DNA of 64,000 bases from NCBI GenBank assembly GCA_018296165.2, contig JACKQL020000002.1, positions 1,178,001 through 1,242,000 of the forward strand, read 5' to 3'. The stretch is from Termitomyces sp. T153. Lineage: Eukaryota; Basidiomycota; Agaricomycetes; Agaricales; Lyophyllaceae. Below the pieces are notes generated by a model. It was not told the DNA's origin and did no database searches. It saw only the letters and a program-made list of their open reading frames with translations. Position numbers and translations under genes: made by a program. Shown in pieces: positions 44,798 through 56,699 of this stretch (the first letter of the stretch is position 1; each line of letters begins with the position of its first letter).

Positions 44798-45506
44798 TGT
44801 AATGCCATCAGAATACTGTAGTGATTTGAAAAATGCACCTTCAATGGGTTTTCATTTTAATTTCGGTTATATTCTTGGTCATCCAGGTAATCATGAACTT
44901 ATGAATGACATTCAAAATGACATAGGATTAGATTACCGATCAAAAATCTATCTATTTTAGGCAAAGTATGGGTTATGACCCCCCACAAGACCCATGGGTT
45001 ATAGAGTATGGGAGGGTCAATAAATTTCCCTGCGAACCAAGTTGGTGGATGACCCAAACCCATGGACTTTAAGGGGTTATGGGTTCCGAAGGCCATGGGT
45101 TTTAGGAGGTTCGACTGTATGGGAGCTTCTCGGGCCCGAGCACCCTTACCCACCGACTTCCCACGGGTATAAGACAAACAGCAACAATCCCAGACCCAAA
45201 GATGAGAAAGATCTGGTTTTGATCACTCCATAATTTCCGATTACCAACCGAGCGTCGCCAACGAGACAATGGAATTCATGTTAGCGTGACCATATCAACA
45301 GTGGTTTAATTTGAGCCAGCTCCTTTGCCATTTCCAATTTCCAAGGAGTTGACGATATCTAAGACAGAAGACTCCACTCCTTCTGAGGGCACACAAAATA
45401 TCCGACACTAAGAGTAACCCAAAATGATTGAACAGTGTAACCAACCATCATCGACATCACAGAGGACAAATCAATAGATAGTATCAAGTATAGATAATCT
45501 TGTCAT

Positions 45507-47638
45507 TTAGTCTTGACGAGACTGGGCGTCTAGGATTAGCTCTCGCGCAACCTCAGAGCGTGGTGTGATAGAGCAAAGGAAGGGATGTTTATGACTAGAG
45601 AAGAAGTCAGTTGACTTTTCTTTGGAGTACGGCATACTGTACCTGACAAGACCATCAGAATAGTCTCCATCAACAGGGATCTCGTTTCCTCGCTCGTCCT
45701 TAGCCTTTCGAATGTCGAAGGTAGCAAGGGTAGCAGCAATGACCAACCAAACCTGATGTAGAATTGTCAGTAATTTGATAATGCAACATTGAACACAGCA
45801 TATTACCGTTGAGCTTGCCATATGTCGGCCAGGGCAGATTCTTGTTCAATTTTCTGTAAGACACAAGAGTAGACCAAAAGAGTATACACTCACCGTCTAC
45901 CAAAACCAAAACCTAAAATAGTGTCGTCCTTGTTTAGCTTTCCGTCTCTATCAAGAAATCTCTCTGGCAGGAATAAATCGGGTTGAGGGTATTTTTTTTC
46001 ATCATGGGTCATTGCCCTGACAGGTATAAGTATCGTTAGCCGCGGTGAATCTGCACTTGGCTCCATCTTATGTACCATATGTTAGATATGACAGTTGTTC
46101 CTAGAATTGGGTGAGATGACGGCAGGGCAAATGAGAGGATTCAAAAGACCTTTTGGAATGAAGTAGCCATTGTAGATATCGTCTTTCAAGGCAGCATGCG
46201 AGACACCCAATGGCAAGACAGGATGCCACCTCATGACTTCTCGAAAGAGTGCCTCGAGATATGGCAAATTTGGACGATCACTGAAGTCTGGTAGTCGGCT
46301 TGCGCCAACGACAGCATCGAGCTCAACTTGCGCCTTCTTCTGCGCATCGACGTTGACTACCATGGCATACATGAAAGTCGACAGAGCGGACACAGACTTA
46401 AGAAGGAAAAATCAGTGGCTTGGTATCTCGATTGTCAGTCATTTGTGAAGTCACGAACTGTATCTGCGCCAGCTGAGTAACCGACATTAGAAAATTACAG
46501 AACGAGGTTTACTGATTCAGATTTACCTGCGAATATAGTCGCAGCAACCATTTTTATGTCCGTTTCTTCATGCAATGATTCACTAGCATCACTCTTGCGC
46601 TCCAACAGTGTTGCTACTAGACTGGAGATTTGGCGACCCGCATCCTCCAATTCTGTGTCAATACAAGCACCACAAGAAATGCAACTGTATCGACGTACTA
46701 TCTGTTCCTTGACGTACTTTAGTGGGCGATCTTGCATTTCGTCCGTCAAGACTCTACATTCCGCAGCGTACCTCTGGAAGCCAGCTCCGGGGAACCATGC
46801 AGGTATATACCTGAGAAAGGGAAGCGTATCAACGGCAAATGCGCCAGGAAATAAGGCTTCTGAAAGTTTGGTCATTGTCGCTTCGGAAATATCAGCAAAT
46901 CTTTCGATCGTAGATTGCGACATTGTGTTGTCGTATACAGTCGAGATTATCATTGCCGCCGTCATACTGATAGCCGAGATAAGGAGACGACACACATAAG
47001 CTGAAAAGGACTTGCTTTCGAAAATGATGCAGAAAATCGTTGGGTGCAACGAGCAGTCGACTCAGATATTCGTGTACCTTTAGGGTTTGTGTTGGCTCCT
47101 GAGTTTGTTGAATTATCGCCTTGTTAAGAGTCTGCTGGTATAGTTTTCTATGGCGACGCCATTTATCACCATATCCTTCAAGGCCGACATTGAAATCCCA
47201 TCCCATACTGGTCACAGACAAGTACTTAAGGAACCAGTGAGCATCACGACACGGGATCACATACAGTTTCACCATGGTCAATCTGGGGCGATCAGAATAG
47301 ACACAAGAACGCTTCTCCAACATTGCAACTGCATCTTCCACGGTGTTTACAACAACTACGTGGTCATTATATGCCCTGAGATGCACAAGACCTCCTATCC
47401 ACGGCCTGAGTTAATAAGATGAGCCTCAGAAAACGAGTGGATGATGACCGTATTGTTTAGCCCAGTCGGTATACTTCAACCAAGGAAGTGTGGTGGGAAG
47501 CTCTCCAAAATTACCAGAAAGAAGTTTGGTAGGGGGTCCCGGAGGATAAGGTGGCCTGGAAGATGGAGCATACCACCATTTGATGAGAAGGCTGGTTGAA
47601 ACAGCAAGAGCTACATAGAAAAGAAGGGACAAAGACAT
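45507..47638 (-). CDS. Cytochrome P450 monooxygenase, intact, 12 exons
   Basis: This is a haem-thiolate monooxygenase, probably anchored in the ER. My exon model is 47638-47449, 47394-47265, 47207-47016, 46966-46695, 46652-46527, 46472-46459, 46396-46150, 46100-46076, 46016-45894, 45840-45807, 45752-45643 and 45594-45507. It totals 1551 nt (516 aa plus stop), all in frame. Landmarks are a hydrophobic anchor (residues 5-20), a Pro-rich hinge PPYPPGPP, the I-helix A-G-A-D-T (304-308), E-V-M-R (361-364), P-E-R-F (416-419) and the haem loop FGFGRRICPGR with ligand Cys442. Introns are 42-62 bp. One has a GC-AG border (46967-47015) and exon 6 is only 14 nt. It resembles CYP2-like clan enzymes such as O-methylsterigmatocystin oxidoreductase-like P450s of mushrooms; substrate unknown. 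CpG content is normal. It is the only intact gene seen here. Confidence 0.9.
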
Positions 47639-47914
47639 GTAGCAGAATGCGCGAAAATAGTGAGTCCAAATAGCAAGTCATTATATATATATATCTTTTG
47701 AACCTGTGGGAAGAGACTGGTATATGGTTATGAGGTGGGGTACAAATAACACCAAATTGACCTTTCTCTTGGTTTCTCTTCGAACATGAATGCTTTCCTG
47801 CAAATGGGAACTGTGCTACTGATCGCATCCATCTATATCTGACAGAATAATTGAATCGGACTTGGAGGCCTCTCGTGCCTAGTTCCATCTGTCAATTCTT
47901 AACGGTCTTCGAGG

Positions 47915-48229
47915 TCAATCGCATGATACGCCTACCGTGGTGGACCTAATTTGACATGTCATCAAATTCCGAAGAAGATAGTACCTATTCATGATAGGGA
48001 TACCACTTATCAGGCTGAGCGAGATCAAATCCCGTGATTTTGTAGTTCCAATAAGCGTCTCACGATCGACATTCTCTCGCCCCTGAAGCTTGAAGCGGGA
48101 ATATGCTTCATCCAAACCTGCTCCATTCTCGATTGGTTTGCCCTCTGTAGCCTCGGAGAGAGAAAGGATCCGATATCCTGAGGACATGTAGCGCAATGTC
48201 TTATATGGATTAACGGATGAAATTACCAA
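47915..48229 (-). CDS. Unidentified ORF upstream of P450
   Basis: A 104-codon frame with normal CpG content and few low-complexity features (SSGYRILSLSEATEGK, GRENVDRETLIG). A donor-like gtactat follows IPIMNR, so it could be an exon. I do not recognise it, and it may be a gene fragment truncated by the DDE_1 element to its right. Confidence 0.25.
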   Translation of the reverse strand: MVISSVNPYKTLRYMSSGYRILSLSEATEGKPIENGAGLDEAYSRFKLQGRENVDRETLIGTTKSRDLISLSLISGIPIMNRYYLLRNLMTCQIRSTTVGVSCD

Positions 48230-48463
48230 CTATCCTTATCCTATCCTACTCTCAACAATCCTACGTCTTCAAGCTCGAGCTCGATGGTCTATGGATGACA
48301 CCAGGTTTCTCGCTATATTTTCTTTTGTCTGATCATCGCGACTGGTAGAACCCTAACTTAACCTCACCACCCGTAAGTATATATGACCTCAGATCGACGT
48401 ATAAATGACTGAATACCTGACACACTCGTAAGTAGTATCACGTGTACAGTGTTGCAAAATGAA

Positions 48464-51400
48464 TGGGAGTTGCAAAATGTAAATTTTTAAGAGATCGGGA
48501 TATCCGTGTCCTTGATCCTCTCAGAGAATCTGGCACGGATTGAGCAAGTCATTGTATTGTGATTACTTGATCTTTCAGAAGAAAATGATATTTCTCTGAA
48601 AGATTGTTCTCGGGTTTAATTTCCAGTTGTTAATTTTGCTTCAGTTGTTGTACACAGGTAGAACATATTATAAAGAAGGTATATGCTCAATCTCTAGGTG
48701 TCCCATGCAGCTGGAAGGGCTGTAGAGGTTCAACTTATGTTTTGCGTGACAATCAATGATTTCACTTTGATCAGAATTTAAAGTCCGCCAGACCCATCGC
48801 GACCGCGGTTTGTTGAATCGATTTCTCAAAATCCAGATCTGGTCCATATAACTGTGGTGCATGTCTAGAAAGCACTGTCTCAGGGTAAAGATTACTGAGC
48901 TCCTTGATGAGGCTGTTGCCACCCTTCATTCCCAGGAAAACCCTAACATCTCAAGAGTCCTTGCTGAGATCAAAACACGTACTGGTTATGATCTTCCTTA
49001 CCATACTGTTTGCCGTCGTTTTCTTGGCACATCTCGCCCTCCACGCACAGCTGACTATAATCAGCAACTCCTCTCAGAAGCTGAATGTGTTCTGGTTGAT
49101 CGGATCACATTCTTATCAGACACCTCCCAGCCACTCACAAAACGGACAATTCGGACAAAAGCTGAGGCACTCTGTGGAAAGAAGCCCTCTGAATCTGAAT
49201 CCTGGATCTCACGCTTTCTTAAACAATGGCCAGAGATCCAACTCGGAAGACCTTCAGGTCTTGATCCTAAATGTGCAAAAGCCTTTAACAGACCTGTTGT
49301 TGGCCGCGACTCTGAAAAATTGCAACAGATCATTGATGCCCACCAGATCCCAATCAATACAATATGGATGAAAAAGGGTGTCAGAGAGGAGGGGGGGGGG
49401 GCGCAAAGGATCAGGGAAAAAGTGTTTTGTACCATGCACAAGACATCCAAAGTACAAGTCATGCAGTGCTAATTGTAAGCTTGTCACAATCATTGAATGC
49501 ATCTGTGCTGATGGCACGTCTGTTCTCCCAGGATTTGTCTTCTCTGGCAAGGAGTTTTCACCTGAATGGTTTGAGGTTGATCCTAATATTGGCATTTCCA
49601 TGTCCAAAAATGGGTGTACTGATGATTTTTTGTGTAAGGAATGGCTTGAAAAAAACATTTATCCCTCAGGCCAAAGCATGGAACACATCTGGTAAACTTA
49701 TACTCCTGATATATGATGGTCACAGTTCACATGATACTCTCGACATCATTGAACTTTCACATGAGCACAACATCATCTTGTACTGCCTTCCTCCTCACAC
49801 CACCCACAAACTTCAACCTCCTGATGTGGGAGTATTTGGTCGGTCTGTTCTCTCATGCCTGGATTGATTGTTGTGAGGATATTGTCACTGACACTGGAGA
49901 AGGAATGCCACATGAGCATCTTGTCACAGAATACATGGCTATCCATACACAAACATTCAAAGAATTAACTATCATTAGTGCATGGAAGAAGAATGGCTGC
50001 TGGCCCATTGACCCAAGTGTCTTCACTGATGAAGATTTTGCACCCAGTGTCACAACATCTACCATAGCAAGCTGTGTAGCAAGCTCATATCCCTTTCCCA
50101 TCTCCATTTCATATGATCCTAGTGCCAGTACATTGAATTCTAAATCTGATTGATCTAGTTCTGATTTGGAAACATCAGACAGTGATGGTGGTGACAGTGA
50201 ATCTACATCTAATGAATGTTTGCTCCATGGTCCAGCTCAACCATGCACAAACAATGCTGAAAATACATCATCTTCTTGCACAGCTTATTCACCTCAACAT
50301 CAGCCACCCAGGCCCACACTCCCCTCCTCTATTTAACAACAAATTCCTCCTCACATGTTTTATGCACCCACATCCCCAACAACTCCCATTCAAAATTGAC
50401 CAGGACTTGGAATCAATCTTGGTCTACTGTCAAGCAACATGCAGCTACACAGGACAAAGAAATTGCAGACCTCAAATCATGACTACCACACATTGAGGCA
50501 TGTGCTGCCTTTGCATATTCAGAGCTTCAAGATCTCAAAAAAGGTCAACCAGCAGAATGGGAAAGTAAGCAAAAGATGGAAACTCAATGTTGAGGCAAGA
50601 TGGCTTAATTCTGATGAGGGATTGAGGTTGGCCATGGAGGCAGAAGCAGCAAGGGCAGTGGAGAAGCAAAGGAAGATGGAAGCACAAGAGCAGCATGCAG
50701 CAAAGGAAGACCAGAGGGAGGAATTATGCAGACAGATGGATCCAAATGAGCCTGTCACTGGTATGTTGGGCTCAAAATCAAAGCCTAACCTACAGGACAT
50801 TGCACAGGCTCTTAGACTTACTACTGATGGCCAGAAGAAGTCTCTTCTGGCCAGGATTAATGCTTACTTTGATCAACACCCTCATCTTGGCAAAAGTCCA
50901 CATTTTGAAGGATTATTCAATTGATCTTGTCAAAGGCCCGCTTTTCAGAATGATGAAAATCAAGCTTCTTTCAACTCAGCACTGCCACTATCTGGCTTCC
51001 CTACTGTACACTCACATGCTGTCCCAACCTACTCACTATGAACATTTTCAACTCACTTCCTTCCTCGACCTGGCCTGCCCATTACTACCTATCATTCCCC
51101 ACTTTACCACCCCCAAATCCTCATTATAACCCCTAATTACTCATTCTGTATATCATTCCTAATTACTTTCTTGTATTATTATACATACTCTTCCAATGTA
51201 TCTTGTTCTACATGTCATGGATGGAATTGTCATGCCCAAGCTGGAGCAGAGATTCAACTGGCAATGTGGCATATCATGACAAAAGTTTTGCAACTCACAG
51301 TTTGTGGAACCTGTCTGTCCAGCTTCCTTCCAAGGAGCTTCAATGGTCCTCTAGCACAAAGGTAACTTGATAAGTTTCCATCCAAGATACTAGTCCACTG

Positions 51401-51477
51401 ATCCCTCCAGTCCAATTTAAGAAAGGTGAGGTTGCTGTATTTTAATCAATGATTTTCTCTATATTTTGCAACTCCCA
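48464..51477 (+). mobile_element. DDE_1 (pogo/Tc5-like) transposon, ends tentative
   Basis: The limits are set by the inverted 15-mer TGGGAGTTGCAAAAT at 48464-48478 and its complement at 51463-51477. A related ttgcaaaatg block lies just outside the left copy (from 48451), so the true left end may be a few bases out. A target duplication was not confirmed. The transposase fills the middle. Confidence 0.45.
48861..50924 (+). pseudogene. DDE_1 transposase with SAP-like tail, frameshifted
   Basis: The N-terminus is a psq-like helix-turn-helix (ITELLDEAVATLHS...VCRRFLG), then a CENP-B-like block (TIRTKAEALCGKKP, SWISRFLKQWP). The DDE core reads NMDEKGCQRGGG, ECICADGTSVLPGFVFSG, a LLIYDGHSSHD block and CLPPHTTHKLQPPDVGVF, followed by TEYMAIHTQTFKELTI. 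The C-terminus has a charged coiled coil and a SAP-like motif (LQDIAQALRLTTDGQKKSL, then INAYFDQHP). The frame is lost at a poly(G) run (11 G, 49390-49400; six would fit the conserved GGGR), at a seven-A run near 49650, and near 49845. Frameshifts sit mainly in homopolymers. Confidence 0.8.
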
Positions 51478-51951
51478 GTTGGTGATAGTATATATAACTA
51501 GATACTGCAAATTTGGCTGTGATTCAAACTCAGCACAAACTCTTATTCACACAGGTGTTTAAATCAAACATAGTAAAGATATAAATCTTATTGATTTAGT
51601 TTAACAGATTGACTGGGACAAACTTTTGAACAAGGTTCAATTTAAAATATCATAAATTATGAACCTGAAGCTACTGGATGCTTGTAGGCTTAGAACTCTA
51701 CTCCCTGAGGAATTCTGAGCTGTGGCATGTAGTTGCTTGTCTGATAGGCTTGAAAATCCCCTCCTTTCATATCTTTTAGTCTACACACAGACCATGACTA
51801 TTTCTGCATGTTTTTGTTGTTATCCAAGAGTGTGGTCAACTGATTGGTGGGCTGGGCTGCTTGTTTGTGCATTGGCATGCACCTATTTTTGGCATTGGCT
51901 ATTTGGGTTCAATTATGCCAAGGCCTAGGCTGATCTCTGGTCTGCTCTTTT
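51478..51951. other. Spacer, no gene recognised
   Basis: AT-rich sequence between the DDE_1 element and an LTR-A copy; short ORFs only. Confidence 0.3.
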
Positions 51952-53015
51952 TATCATAACCCACTCTCAGACCTCCAGACCCCTCCCCAAGCCACCCCAC
52001 TTTCCTGGAGTTCCCCCTCAAACACCCTCTTGACTCACCTCAGCCTTTGTTCACCCATGGTGTCTGTCCCAGCTAACTCCAATGCTTCCTCAGCAAACCC
52101 TGATGACCTCCTGTCAAACCCTGATGCATCTCCTGCAGACCCCATCACTTCCCCTTCTCCCCCCAAGCCCCTGGGACCCTCCAACATCTCTCCTGACCCA
52201 GGCACATGTCACTGACTTGCCCCCATGTCCCACACAACCACTCTGGAACTCTCTGACAACAATGGGGCAGACTACATTCCCATCAGTTCCCATCAGAATA
52301 TCACTGTGGCCTGCCATCTGATCAGAACTAACACCTGTTACTCCACACAGCTCTGATGAGCCCCCCCATTGCACCCTCACTCCCCAGAGGAGGTCCAGTA
52401 CTTAGTGTATATGTTGTAGAGTAGCATCTGTTATGCTAGTCTGGATATTGCATTACCTGTGGTTACCTGTTCTCTGTTATATTTTGTCTCTTTCTCTGTC
52501 TCTAGTTTTGTATCTCTTGTCTTGATTATATTTTGTTCTTGTCTCTGTCTTATCTTAACTCTGTCTTGTCTTGTCTGTCTCTGTCTCCTTTATTGTTCCT
52601 AAGTTCCTTTCAACTCTAATGCCATTACAAACTCTGCACATACATTATAACCCTCACACATTCCTAACTAACTCCAAACCTCACCCTATGCTTGGCCCTG
52701 GAAACCCATCACTCTTGATTGATCCTCCATCAAACTCTGGCCCTGCTCCCATCACTTGTGTAGCCTCTGCTTGCCCCACAGTCTGTATATTTGCCTACAG
52801 ACTTGTGCTTGATGCACCTCCAAACCCAACCCTTATTATACCTGGTCTTACACTTCCTAAGAACACCCCAGACTTTCTTGGACTGCTTCTTTTAGCTTAT
52901 CCTCACAAGTATCTGGACTCCCCTGGAGCACTAGGTTATAAGCACAGGACATTGTGTCTGCCTAGTAAGGACTTGCCCAGTTAAGCTGAACCCCTATGGT
53001 CAGCAGAACCTGACA
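51952..53015 (+). mobile_element. LTR-A 5' LTR, decayed
   Basis: It begins TATCATAACCC, a double G-to-A version of TGTCATGACCC, and ends CCTGACA. What follows (53016-53183) matches the internal start after the LTR at 4772, so this is a 5' LTR whose element is truncated at 53184 by LTR-B. It is CpG-poor and lacks the minisatellite. Confidence 0.8.
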
Positions 53016-53183
53016 TAATATCAAGACTCCCCCTTACCCCATTCTCAATGTCTGCATACAACCCTGCATCCAACCCCACTGGCTACCTAACTAATGTCTA
53101 TGGTAGGATGGTCCCTGAATATCATTATGCCTCATTCTATTCAGGCCCACCCATAGATCACTATGTTCCTTGTCACTGGACCC

Positions 53184-53431
53184 TGTAAAGAGACAACCCC
53201 ATTAGATAACTCTGATGGGTAACTCTGACTCTATCCAGCCTTAGTCATAGGTGTAGCATCATTTCTAGTACATCCAATTGACTGGCCACCAAGCCTTTGT
53301 GCCCTTCTGTCAGCATTAGTCAGCCCTTCATAGTCATCAGACACTATTTCTCCTTTTGACATATTGTTAGTAATTACTGCTTAGCATACCTAGGCTGCTT
53401 ACCACATATAGCATTAGTCATAACATAGCCA
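53184..53431 (+). mobile_element. LTR-B fragment, 3'-truncated
   Basis: It begins TGTAAAGAGACAACCCC and follows LTR-B up to the gcattagtcataacatagcca block, where it stops abruptly at a gag relic of another element. Confidence 0.8.
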
Positions 53432-54410
53432 TATTTTTTGCATCTCTAGCACAGTAGCAGTGCAGGGCAGTGCTGGCAGGCTGCATCTAAGTCCATGGGA
53501 ATGCCCAGCAGCAAGGAGTGTGGCATGGGGACAGCTAGAGCAGGAGTGGGTGCTGGGAGTACTGGAGCAGGGTAATGGAGACTGGTGACTGGAGTGGGGT
53601 GCTGCATTGGGTGCAAGCAGTGGAGCTCCTATCAAATCTCTATGAGCTGCTACTGATCCCAGGCCATCTTGTACTAGGAGGCAATCTGTTCATCATCTGG
53701 GTGGCCCTTGGCCAGGTTGTTGATGTGCTCTATCAGCACAGGATGCAGGCCATCCCAGAACATGAGGTATAGTTGGAGACCATTAGGGTAGGCAGCTTGC
53801 TTGACTAGCACATAGAAGGAGTTAATGTACTCATCCCATCCTCTTTTCTTGCCCATACTGCTCCCTGTCATGCAGCACTAAAGTGGTGGTTTTGGCAGGA
53901 TCAATTGGAAAAACTCTGCTCAGAAGTCTTTTGAAGGTGGCATAATCTGTGAAGCTTTCAACACCTCTGGGGTGCTGGAACACTCATAGTGCATAGGTGG
54001 AGGCCTGTCTGGTCTTTATATATGTTGGAGTCAAAGACATCTCTGCTGAGGTGGATGTAGGTGAGATAGGACTGGAGGAAGCACTTCCTGCTGGAGCAAG
54101 CACTGTTGTACATGTCTAGGAGTGCAGGGTATGGGATCCATGGCTGAAGGTTATCAGAGCTACAGGAGCAACTACTGGAGCTGCTGGGGGTGGTGTGGAG
54201 ATAGGGGGAGGCATTCTAGCAGTACCTAGAGGGATTGGGAAATGTGATTGGTGGTTTGATGGAGGGTAGAGAGTTCAATTGTGTGATGAGTGAAGGATGA
54301 TTGAGTCAGTTTCACCTGATTCTCTAGATGTAGCAAGTGAGTCCAGGCTTTGTCCCTGAGGGGCTGGGGCTTTGAGAGGAATGTCTGGATTAGCAAGCTG
54401 AGACATATAA
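53432..54410 (-). pseudogene. Gypsy gag relic behind an LTR-C 5' LTR
   Basis: On the minus strand a start MSQLANPDIPLKAP (about 54405) is followed by a Ser/Pro region, then the gag core GKKRGWDEYINSFYVLV, AAYPNGLQLYLMFWDGLHP and INNLAKGHPDDEQIASWY. This is the capsid pattern of Ty3 gag. Stops separate the parts. The 5' LTR at 54494-54828 lies just upstream. The downstream part is missing at the LTR-B junction. Confidence 0.65.
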
Positions 54411-54493
54411 TTCTGCTTGTGCTTAAGTCTGGTGGGGAAGCAATATTGCAGGCTGTGAGGGGCTTCCAGACCAGAGTTAGAGACTTGTTCTAC

Positions 54494-54828
54494 TGTAAAG
54501 GCAACCTCTGGGAGCAGTGGCTCAATCATACAGCTAGCAAAGGAGAATCCAAAGTATATTAGCAAAATAGTCAATAATACAGGGGAATCCAAAGAGAACA
54601 AGTCTAAGGATCCCTGTTGCTTACTGCAGTGCATTAGTAGGTAGCAGAGGCATGGGAACAACTGTACAGAAGGCTGGAGCTAGCCCTAACCCTAGGGAGG
54701 TGCTCAACAAGGAACTACAGGAAGTTCCAAGGGTCTCTAGAGATTTCCAGGGGTCTGGTATGAGCAGTGGAGATTGCTGTGGAAGTCAGAAATAGAAGTT
54801 GAAGGTCAGAAATGGAAGTCCCCTGACA
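54494..54828 (-). mobile_element. LTR-C 5' LTR
   Basis: It begins TGTAAAGGCAACC and ends CCCCTGACA in plus reading. It is collinear with 60695-61061, sharing cagctagca, agtatattagcaaa and gaacaagtctaaggatccct. A gag start lies about 85 bp inside, so it is a 5' LTR. Confidence 0.75.
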
Positions 54829-55039
54829 CATTTCCCACCAGCAAGGGAAACTTAATGCTGCATCACATATCTTGAAGCCCCTCAACTCTGCTAGAGGCCT
54901 CTTCAACCAACCTACCACTCACATCCTAGCCCTCTCTGCGCACTCCCAGGCCAACTCTGTCCCCAGTGCCTTCCACACTTGGAATCAACTCACTGAGCTC
55001 AAACCCTGTACCCAGAGAGCTCCCCAGCTCTTCTCTGCC

Positions 55040-56660
55040 AATGACAATCTTGTCTCAATCACACCCTCTCCTACATTGATGAGCTGGAAACTCTCAGTAG
55101 AGAACCTCTTTGAAAATGGAGCCCCAGCTTCTCTTCAAGACAGGCCTTCCCACTTCAACCTCTGTGCCCCCCATGGCAACACACCCCCAAATGCATCCAT
55201 GCCCTGCTAAAATGTCCCAATCCCCCTATGTCAACCCATGGTCCCCAGAGCACCTCAACCCCCCTTTTCCCAGAACCCTCCTTAATCCCTGCCAATCCCC
55301 AATTTCCTCATTGCCAACAACCACTACAGACCACTAACTTCTGAAAGACTCCCTCCCCCATGCTGGGCTCCAGGGCTCCCTCCAGGCATTGCTGGCCAAT
55401 CCCCAGATGGCAGACCTCCCAACAGCAGACCTCTAGGCAGATGGGGCCCAGCCATGGATAACTCCCCCAATGTAGCAATGGAAACAATTATTACTACTAT
55501 TACAATGCCAGACCCCCACTCTAAAATTAAAATCCCAGGACAACACTCATAACACACTAGTTCAAGAAGGCAAGCTTAACATTCAGAAGCCAGAGCCCTT
55601 CACTGGCTGTGACTCCTGGAAGTGGAGAGTCTTCCTAATGCAATGCCTCACTATGTTCCAAGCTAATCCCATCACTTTCCAGCTTGAAAGCTCATGAGTG
55701 GATTTTGCTGCATTCTATTTGCAGGGCATTGCCTTTGATCACTACATAGCATTGCTCTAGTTCAATCCCAATAACTCCATACTCTCCAATTGGCTTATCT
55801 TCACTCAGGAATTTTCCAGTAAGTTTGGTGTATTTTACACTGTAGCAGAAGTGGAGGAAAACCTCTTCAACCTCCAGATGACAACAAAAACTTCATCATC
55901 TTCATTGTCCAGTTCAAGTGAGAAGCCTACAAGACTGGCTGGAACTACAATACCTTCTGGTTCATCCTCCACTGTGCCCCTACCCCAATGCATCAAAGAC
56001 ATTCTCTGCCTCACACCCAAACAAACCATGTACAACAGCTACAAAGCACTCATTACACAGGTCCATCAATGCTATTAGAAAGACTGGAGCAAAAACACAG
56101 CCCTGCTAATCAAGTAGAACACCTCCAGCAACACCAACTGGCAACCCAGAGCACTCAATGGCACAGGTCAATCAATGCTATTAGAAAGACTGGAGCAAAA
56201 ACACAGCCCTGCTAATCAAGTAGAACACCTCCAGCAACACCAACTGGCAACCCAGAGCACTCAATGGCACTTGACCTGTGATACTCACAGCCCCTGCTAA
56301 CTCTGTGTCCCACTTTCACCCAGGACAAGGACCCCCTAGTGCCAATTGACCCCTGGGACCCCACTTGCCCAACTCAATGCTGCCAACCTCTACAAAGCTC
56401 TGAAGCCTCTGGACACCAACTTCAACAACTTGCAGAACCCCAACAATGCTCCAGACCCTGCTGACAACCAGGAGGCCCTATGTGCCAACAAGATTTGGAA
56501 CAGACCCTGGATCAATATCTTATAGGAAACTCAGGAAAAGTGATGGAAGGAGGGCACATGCATTTTATGTGGTGAGCAGGGACATTTAATTGGTAGTTGC
56601 CCTAAATGCCAGGTGATGGGACATGCTGTATGGACCATTGATGGAAAAGATTGCAATTAT
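55040..56660 (+). pseudogene. Gypsy gag with intact CCHC zinc knuckle
   Basis: A Pro-rich N-terminal part is followed by the capsid block PEPFTGCDSWKWRVFLMQC, VDFAAFYLQGIAFDHY, and EFSSKFGVFYTVAEVEENL, then the nucleocapsid knuckle C-I-L-C-G-E-Q-G-H-L-I-G-S-C (about 56562-56604), which has perfect C-x2-C-x4-H-x4-C spacing. Stops occur in the capsid part and a 106-bp tandem duplication shifts the frame. It leads directly into the protease at 56700. Confidence 0.75.
56060..56271 (+). repeat. 106-bp tandem duplication inside gag
   Basis: Units start at 56060 and 56166 and are almost identical (one difference near the start). 106 is not a multiple of three. Confidence 0.95.
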
Positions 56661-56699
56661 CAGTTTACAGAAAACAAGCCAGCAGTTTAGATCTTGAAG

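Larger units (their letters stand above)
41370..45117 (-). mobile_element. Tigger/pogo DNA transposon, TA target duplication
   Basis: The terminal inverted repeats are about 27 bp. The left one starts CAGTCAAACCTCCC (41370) and the right one, read inward, starts CAGTCGAACCTCCT, with two transition differences. TA flanks both ends (41368-41369 and 45118-45119). It encodes one transposase on the minus strand and carries a nested LTR-A solo LTR. Without that insertion it is about 2.6 kb, a usual size for the group. Confidence 0.9.

Noticed and set aside
53414..53635. Minus-strand Ser/His/Pro ORF as a gene
   Set aside because: It sits across the LTR-B/gag junction and shows no motif; only the gag core at 53674-53871 is recognisable.
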